Positions 59,772 through 64,000 of a DNA stretch of 64,000 nt are shown piece by piece. The notes under the pieces are model-generated. The model did not search any database, was not told where the DNA came from, and saw nothing but the letters and a program-made list of their open reading frames with translations. The stretch covers positions 62,001 through 126,000 of the forward strand of contig NZ_JASZYG010000011.1 of NCBI RefSeq assembly GCF_030317105.1. The letters are read 5' to 3'. This DNA is from Variovorax brevis (GTDB taxonomy: Bacteria; Pseudomonadota; Gammaproteobacteria; Burkholderiales; Burkholderiaceae_C). Position 1 is the stretch's first letter. Each line of letters opens with the position of its first letter. A program made the translations under genes and the position numbers.

Positions 59772-60692
59772 ATGAACAGGCGCGATCCAAATCCGGCCGC
59801 GGTTCAGCTGACCCTGATCGCCGCCATGGCCGTCTGGGGATTGAATATCGCGGCCGTCAAGGCGTTGACGGGGGCTTTCGATTCCATCGTCCTGGCAGCG
59901 TTGAGGATGCTGGTGGCAGCCCTGGCACTGTCCCTCATCGTGCTCTGGAGACGCTGCGGACTGCCAGTGCTGTCGTTTCGTCAGGCCGGGGCCATCATGG
60001 TCTGCGCCACGCTGATGGTGTATCTCAACCAGATACTCTTTGCGGAGGGGCTGCTACGGTCGACGGCCACAAACGGCGCGCTGATCATGGCGCTGAGCCC
60101 CCTGGTCTCGGCATTGCTCGCGGCCATCGCTTTTCGAGAACGCATGACGCTGGCTCGGCTCCTTGGGGTTGCCCTGGGCTTTGTCGGTGTGGCGGCAGTG
60201 GTGCTGAGTCATCCAGGCGCAGGACTCTCAACCGCTGGCGTCGGCGACTTGATGCTGGTGGCGTCCGTGATGAGCTTCGCAGCAGGCGGCGCCATCATCC
60301 AGCGGCTTGCCCGACAGCTTCACACGGTGACCATCAGTTGGGCAATCTACCTGGTCGGCTCGCTTCTGCTCGCAGCGCAAGCGGTGCTTGGATCGTCGCC
60401 GGTGGGCGTCGGTGACTTATTTCCGGGCTGGCGCCCTTGGGTCTTCATCCTGTTTTCAGGTGTGCTGGCCACAGCGCTTTCCAACCTCGTCGGGAACCGT
60501 GCGATCACGCGGATCGGTGTCGCGCGTACTGCTGTTTTTCTCTACTGGGTTCCAGTGTTTGGCGTCGGGTTTGCCGCACTGCTGCTCGGCGAGCGGCTGA
60601 CACTCTGGCATCTCTTCGGCTTTGTCACGGTGATGACCGGTACCTATCTGGGGACGCGGCAGCCCGTCACGGTATCTGTCGGCGCTCCCTAA
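59772..60692 (+). CDS. EamA-family (DMT) transporter
   Basis: A 306-aa protein with ten hydrophobic segments in two EamA repeats: AAMAVWGLNIAAVKALTGAF at the start and LFGFVTVMTGTYLGTRQPV at the end. DMT exporters move metabolites or amino acids outward. The gene begins 4 bp after the MFS stop, so two permeases are co-expressed with the CoA-transferase. Confidence 0.9.
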   Translation: MNRRDPNPAAVQLTLIAAMAVWGLNIAAVKALTGAFDSIVLAALRMLVAALALSLIVLWRRCGLPVLSFRQAGAIMVCATLMVYLNQILFAEGLLRSTATNGALIMALSPLVSALLAAIAFRERMTLARLLGVALGFVGVAAVVLSHPGAGLSTAGVGDLMLVASVMSFAAGGAIIQRLARQLHTVTISWAIYLVGSLLLAAQAVLGSSPVGVGDLFPGWRPWVFILFSGVLATALSNLVGNRAITRIGVARTAVFLYWVPVFGVGFAALLLGERLTLWHLFGFVTVMTGTYLGTRQPVTVSVGAP

Positions 60693-60710
60693 TCCCTTTG
60701 AGGGCATCTC

Positions 60711-61895
60711 ATGTCGCATGGTGAATCACTTCTGTTTGAGCCGATTCAGCTTCGAAACCTCGTGCTGAACAACCGAATCGTCATCTCACCCATGTGCCAG
60801 CACGCAGCAGTAGCGGGGCACGCGACGGCCTGGCACATGGTGCACCTTGGCAAGTTCGCACTGGGCGGAGCCGGACTCATCCTGACGGAAAGTACCGCCG
60901 TTGATCCTCGCGGCCGAATAGGGAAAGCGGATCTGGGGCTGTGGTCCGACAGCCAGATCGAGCCTTTGCGCTCGGTTGTTGATTTCATCCACTCGAACGG
61001 TAGCGCCATCGGCGTACAGCTTGCCCATGCCGGCCGCAAGGCAGGAAGCAAGCCATTGTGGGAGGGTGGGGCGGCGTTGACCGAATCATGTCTGGCGGCT
61101 GACGATGAACCCTGGGAGCGGCTGGGTCCCAGCGCAGTGCCCGCCGGCCCCGGTTGGTCAGCACCGGCCGAACTGGACAGCGCCGGTCTGGAGAGAGTCA
61201 TGCAGAGCTTTGTTGAGGCGACCGTGCGCGCCGACAAGGCTGGTTTTGACGTCGTGGAGCTGCATTTCGGTCACGGCTATCTGATCGCGAGCTTCCTTTC
61301 ACCGAGCTCGAACCACCGTGTTGACGAGTGGGGTGGCGACCTCGCAGGGCGAATGCGGCTGGCTCTTGAAATCGCGCGCAAGGTTCGCGCGGCGTGGCCC
61401 GCGGGCAAGCCATTGTTTTGCCGGCTCTCGTCTGTGGACGGAAGCATTGACGGGTGGAGTCTGGAGGACTCGATCATCCTTTCGCGCGAACTTGCCGCGT
61501 GCGGGGTCGACGTGATCGACTGCTCGTCAGGCGGCTTGACCGAAGAAACACGCGCGTTGCCGGTTCCACGCGGGCTGGGATTTCAGGTGCCGTTCTCTGA
61601 ACGGATTCGGCGAGAAGCGCATATCAAAACGCAGGCCGTCGGGATGATCGTCGACGCTCATCAGGCCGAGGCCGTGTTGGCTGAGGGCAAGGCCGATCTG
61701 ATCGCCCTGGGTCGAGAAGCGCTGTTCGACCCGTATTGGCCGCACCATGCCGCCATGACCCTGGGTGTAGATCCCGGGTACAGGCGCTGGCCCCAAAGGC
61801 ATGGCGTCTGGCTCGCGAAGCGTGCGCCGGGCCTTGCGCGCGCCCGTGCGCAGGCAGCCGCCGAGTTGCTTGAACGGACTACCAACCAGGAGTGA
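60711..61895 (+). CDS. NADH:flavin oxidoreductase, Old Yellow Enzyme family (YqjM-like)
   Basis: A 394-aa FMN-dependent ene-reductase. FEPIQLRNLVLNNRIVISPM, HMVHLGKFALGGAGLILTES, QLAHAGRKAGS, and ELHFGHGYLIASFLSPSSN; the active-site pair is His-x2-His in relatives but His-Phe-Gly-His (HFGH) here. It reduces activated double bonds of enones or enoyl esters. Presence next to ring-desaturating genes suggests reduction of a cyclic enone or 2,4-dienoyl compound, the reverse sense of the KstD-like enzymes. Confidence 0.93.
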   Translation: MSHGESLLFEPIQLRNLVLNNRIVISPMCQHAAVAGHATAWHMVHLGKFALGGAGLILTESTAVDPRGRIGKADLGLWSDSQIEPLRSVVDFIHSNGSAIGVQLAHAGRKAGSKPLWEGGAALTESCLAADDEPWERLGPSAVPAGPGWSAPAELDSAGLERVMQSFVEATVRADKAGFDVVELHFGHGYLIASFLSPSSNHRVDEWGGDLAGRMRLALEIARKVRAAWPAGKPLFCRLSSVDGSIDGWSLEDSIILSRELAACGVDVIDCSSGGLTEETRALPVPRGLGFQVPFSERIRREAHIKTQAVGMIVDAHQAEAVLAEGKADLIALGREALFDPYWPHHAAMTLGVDPGYRRWPQRHGVWLAKRAPGLARARAQAAAELLERTTNQE

Positions 61896-61899
61896 CGAC

Positions 61900-62594
61900 A
61901 TGAACGTGAGAATGGGCTTGATCCACAAGAAGGCCGGCTGGTCGACTGACGACTTCAGTTCTTATTGGCGGGACAAGCATGGTCCGCTCGCGGCCCGTGC
62001 ACCTGGTCTGCGCGGCTACTGGCAAACCCGGTCACAGAACGGCTGCAGCGTGGCATCGATTTTCCGCGCGGGGCATGGGATTTCGACGGCTTCTCTCAGC
62101 TTTGGTTCGACGATGTCGGGCGTGCAAACCACGCATTCAACGAGAGCGATCTCGCCGCGGAGCTCATTGCGGACGAAAACCGCTTCATCGGCGCGTTGCA
62201 TATCGTGACTGCGGAGCAAACCGTCGTCGTCGACGTGCCGGTGGCACCTGCCCGGGACGCGCTCCTGAAACGGATGTCCATCCTGAAGAGGCGACCCGAC
62301 ATCAGTGAGCAAGATTTCCGTCGCGAGTGGAAGATCCACGGTGACCTGGTCCGCAAGATGCCTGGCATCAGAGGCTATCGACAAAACGTGATTGTTGCGC
62401 GCGAACTGAAAAAGGGCGAGCCTTGCGAGTACGCCGATCTGGCGATCGACGGCATTGTCGAACTGTGGTTCGAGGATGCTGCGACGCTGGAAGCTGCATT
62501 TGCATCTCCTTCCGGAAGGGAAACGATGGCCCACGCTCAGACCTTCTTGTCCGAGATCACGGCGTTTGTAGTTGCCGAACGCCGCGTGGTTTGA
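61900..62594 (+). pseudogene. Duplicated EthD-domain protein with single-base frameshift
   Basis: ATG 61900 begins MNVRMGLIHKKAGWSTDDFS, an EthD-type N-terminus continuing to GLRGYWQ. Near 62024-62027 the frame must shift by one base to continue as NPVTERLQRGIDFPRGAWDF and LWFDDVGRANHAF, then a second EthD unit (MSILKRRPDISEQDFRREWK) to TGA 62594. Loss of one A from CAAAACCCG explains it. Without the lesion the protein would be about 231 aa. A sequencing error is possible. No slippery heptamer for programmed shifting fits. Confidence 0.8.
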
Positions 62595-62628
62595 TCGACG
62601 TGGCAAGGCTGCATAAACGGGGGCGCCG

Positions 62629-62811
62629 GTGAACTTGTCGTTGGCTCAAGGCTTCTTCTGCATCTCAGTGCTCAACGTGTTTGCGCTGTACGCATCCGGT
62701 CTATGGAGCCCGACGCTGCATTGGGTCACAGGTACTGCAGCCTTGGTTGTCGTCGCCATCGCGTGGACACTGGTCTGTGACGAGACTGGCGATTCAGAAG
62801 GCTGCGACTGA
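62629..62811 (+). CDS. Small hydrophobic protein, two predicted membrane helices
   Basis: A 60-aa frame from GTG 62629 with GGGGG upstream. Two hydrophobic stretches (QGFFCISVLNVFALYASGLW and TGTAALVVVAIAWTLVC) are followed by an acidic tail, DETGDSEGCD. It follows the EthD gene in the same direction. No family recognised. It may be a real small membrane protein or chance. Confidence 0.4.
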   Translation: MNLSLAQGFFCISVLNVFALYASGLWSPTLHWVTGTAALVVVAIAWTLVCDETGDSEGCD

Positions 62812-62986
62812 TTTTGTGCTGGAGCGGTGGGTATGCACGGCAGCCGCCAAAATTTGAAAATGGCGCGTAGAAACCATCAATCTGTCGCGCCGAACACAGC
62901 TGCGAATTTGCGTGGAATTTAAGCTACCAGCAATTGGGCAATGTAAGGATGCATCGCCCCACATTTTCAATCTCCAAGAGGTTCCC

Positions 62987-64000
62987 ATGACCGCCATTTT
63001 TCGACCCCTTTCCTTGCGCAACATGACGTTGAAGAACCGTATCGTGATGTCGCCGATGCTGATGTATGCAGGAACCGACGACGGTCTGTTTTCTGACCTG
63101 CACTTTGCTCACTATGCAGCGCGTCTCCTGGGTGGCGTTGGCATGGTCATGACCGAGGTGATCGCGGTCGAGCCACGAGGTCGGATCAGCCACAAGGATC
63201 TTGGACTGTGGAATGACGCTCAGATCGAAGGCCTTAGCCGACTGACAGCATTTGCGCGTAGATGCGGCGCGGCTGCGGGAATACAACTTGCCCATGCGGG
63301 CCGTAAGGCGCAACTCGAGAGCGAGATAGTTGCACCTTCATCGATTGCGTACGACGAGAAAAGCAAGCTGCCAAGAGAGCTCCGGATCGACGAGATCGAA
63401 GCCATCATTCAGAACTACGCTGATGCCGCGAAGCGTGCCGACCAAGCTGGGTTCGACTGCATCGAACTCCACGCTGCGCATGGCTATCTCATGCATGAGT
63501 TCCTCGCGCCAATGTCGAACCAGCGCATGGACCGGTATGGCGGCGACATTGAAGGCCGAGCACGATTCGTGCTGGAAACCACGCGGGCGGTTCGTGCGGT
63601 CTGGCCGATCGGCAAGCCATTGATCGTTCGAATTACCGCAACGGACCTTCGCGAAGGTGGCGTGACAGTTGAGGAGGCGCATTGGCTCGCCATGCAACTA
63701 AAGGAACTCGGCGTAGATCTGCTTGAAGTCTCATCGGGAAACATCGTGCCTGGCTATTCGGCGCCGGTGTATCCTGGCTACCACCTTCCGTACGCTGCGG
63801 CGTTGAAGGCGGTAACTGGTTTGCCTGTTGGAGCGATGGGCTCCATCACCAGCAGTGATCACGCCGAGGCGATCCTGGCGAGCGGCACTGCCGACCTGGT
63901 GTTCCTCGGTCGTGAGCTTCTGCGCAATCCATTCTGGGTGATCCAGGCTGCCCAGCGCGCAAAGGTCGAGATCGAGTTGCCCATTCCGACATACGGCCGG
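62987..64000 (+). CDS. NADH:flavin oxidoreductase, YqjM-like (cut by right edge)
   Basis: 338 codons from ATG 62987 to the window edge with no stop; the family is about 340-370 residues, so only a few are missing. FRPLSLRNMTLKNRIVMSPM, HFAHYAARLLGGVGMVMTEV, QLAHAGRKAQLE, active-site pair in IELHAAHGYLMHEFLAP (HAAH), and FLGRELLRNPFW. A classic OYE. It is more canonical than its neighbour at 60711. The leader 62812-62986 is AT-richer than its surroundings, so it may have its own promoter. Confidence 0.93.
   Translation, partial: MTAIFRPLSLRNMTLKNRIVMSPMLMYAGTDDGLFSDLHFAHYAARLLGGVGMVMTEVIAVEPRGRISHKDLGLWNDAQIEGLSRLTAFARRCGAAAGIQLAHAGRKAQLESEIVAPSSIAYDEKSKLPRELRIDEIEAIIQNYADAAKRADQAGFDCIELHAAHGYLMHEFLAPMSNQRMDRYGGDIEGRARFVLETTRAVRAVWPIGKPLIVRITATDLREGGVTVEEAHWLAMQLKELGVDLLEVSSGNIVPGYSAPVYPGYHLPYAAALKAVTGLPVGAMGSITSSDHAEAILASGTADLVFLGRELLRNPFWVIQAAQRAKVEIELPIPTYGR

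Noticed and set aside
62020..62032. Programmed -1 frameshift in the EthD gene
   Set aside because: The zero-frame codons TGG CAA ACC CGG do not form a slippery heptamer and no clear stimulatory hairpin follows.
1..64000. CRISPR arrays, tRNA or rRNA genes, riboswitches
   Set aside because: No regularly spaced repeats and no tRNA-like clover-leaf ends or rRNA segments were noticed by eye; a covariance-model scan would be needed to exclude small RNAs.

Overview
The window is GC-rich DNA of a Gram-negative bacterium, most probably a Burkholderiales betaproteobacterium of the Comamonadaceae/Alcaligenaceae type (for example Variovorax-, Acidovorax- or Bordetella-like). The inference rests on four orphan Bug/TctC-type periplasmic solute receptors, the high third-position GC, the density of CoA-linked and oxygenase catabolic genes each with its own LysR or IclR regulator, and the style of the mobile-element debris. 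No tRNA, rRNA, replication, ribosomal or CRISPR locus was seen. This is an accessory catabolic region.

Region 1 (1-18111). A LysR gene (cut by the left edge) diverges from a long co-directional run: split thiamine-diphosphate 2-oxoacid decarboxylase, aldehyde dehydrogenase, Bug receptor, MaoC/FAS1-type hydratase, acyl-CoA dehydrogenase, family III CoA-transferase, MFS permease, second Bug receptor, alpha/beta hydrolase and CitE-type lyase. Hydratase, CoA-transferase and CitE together resemble the itaconate/methylsuccinate module that ends in pyruvate plus acetyl-CoA. A second run behind a dyad at 12032 carries an (R)-hydratase, an unusual acyl-CoA dehydrogenase, an acyl-CoA ligase, an amidohydrolase, an enoyl-CoA hydratase and a D-2-hydroxyacid dehydrogenase.

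Region 2 (18112-24000). A decayed citE-citF remnant, a methyltransferase-SDR pair divergent from an HxlR regulator, a complete IS1182-type element (21964-23643), and an intergenic repeat that recurs at 30489.

Region 3 (23972-35049). Two regulated oxygenase operons: LysR with Bug receptor, phthalate-dioxygenase-type reductase, Rieske oxygenase and AAHS permease; and IclR with Bug receptor and a self-sufficient CYP116B-type P450. Between them lie two tyrosine-recombinase fragments joined head-to-head.

Region 4 (35050-62811). Two partly paralogous operons (35350-41324 and 49371-55929), each with a KstD-like flavin desaturase, an SDR and a branched-chain-type ABC receptor, flank a homogentisate operon (hydroxyphenylacetate hydroxylase-like flavoprotein, DUF2783-type small protein, HmgA, FahA). 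Twin convergent IclR regulators sit between the homogentisate operon and the second desaturase operon. The receptor beside the only LivHMGF transporter is a deletion remnant; its intact homologue lies 14 kb away. After these come an MBL hydrolase, a two-subunit CoA-transferase, two permeases, an Old Yellow Enzyme homologue and a frameshifted EthD protein.

Region 5 (62987-64000). A second Old Yellow Enzyme homologue is cut by the right edge.

The most interesting hypothesis is that P450, SDR and KstD-like desaturases aromatise a cyclohexane-type acid to a hydroxyphenylacetate that the homogentisate operon then mineralises. It is an inference from gene content only.
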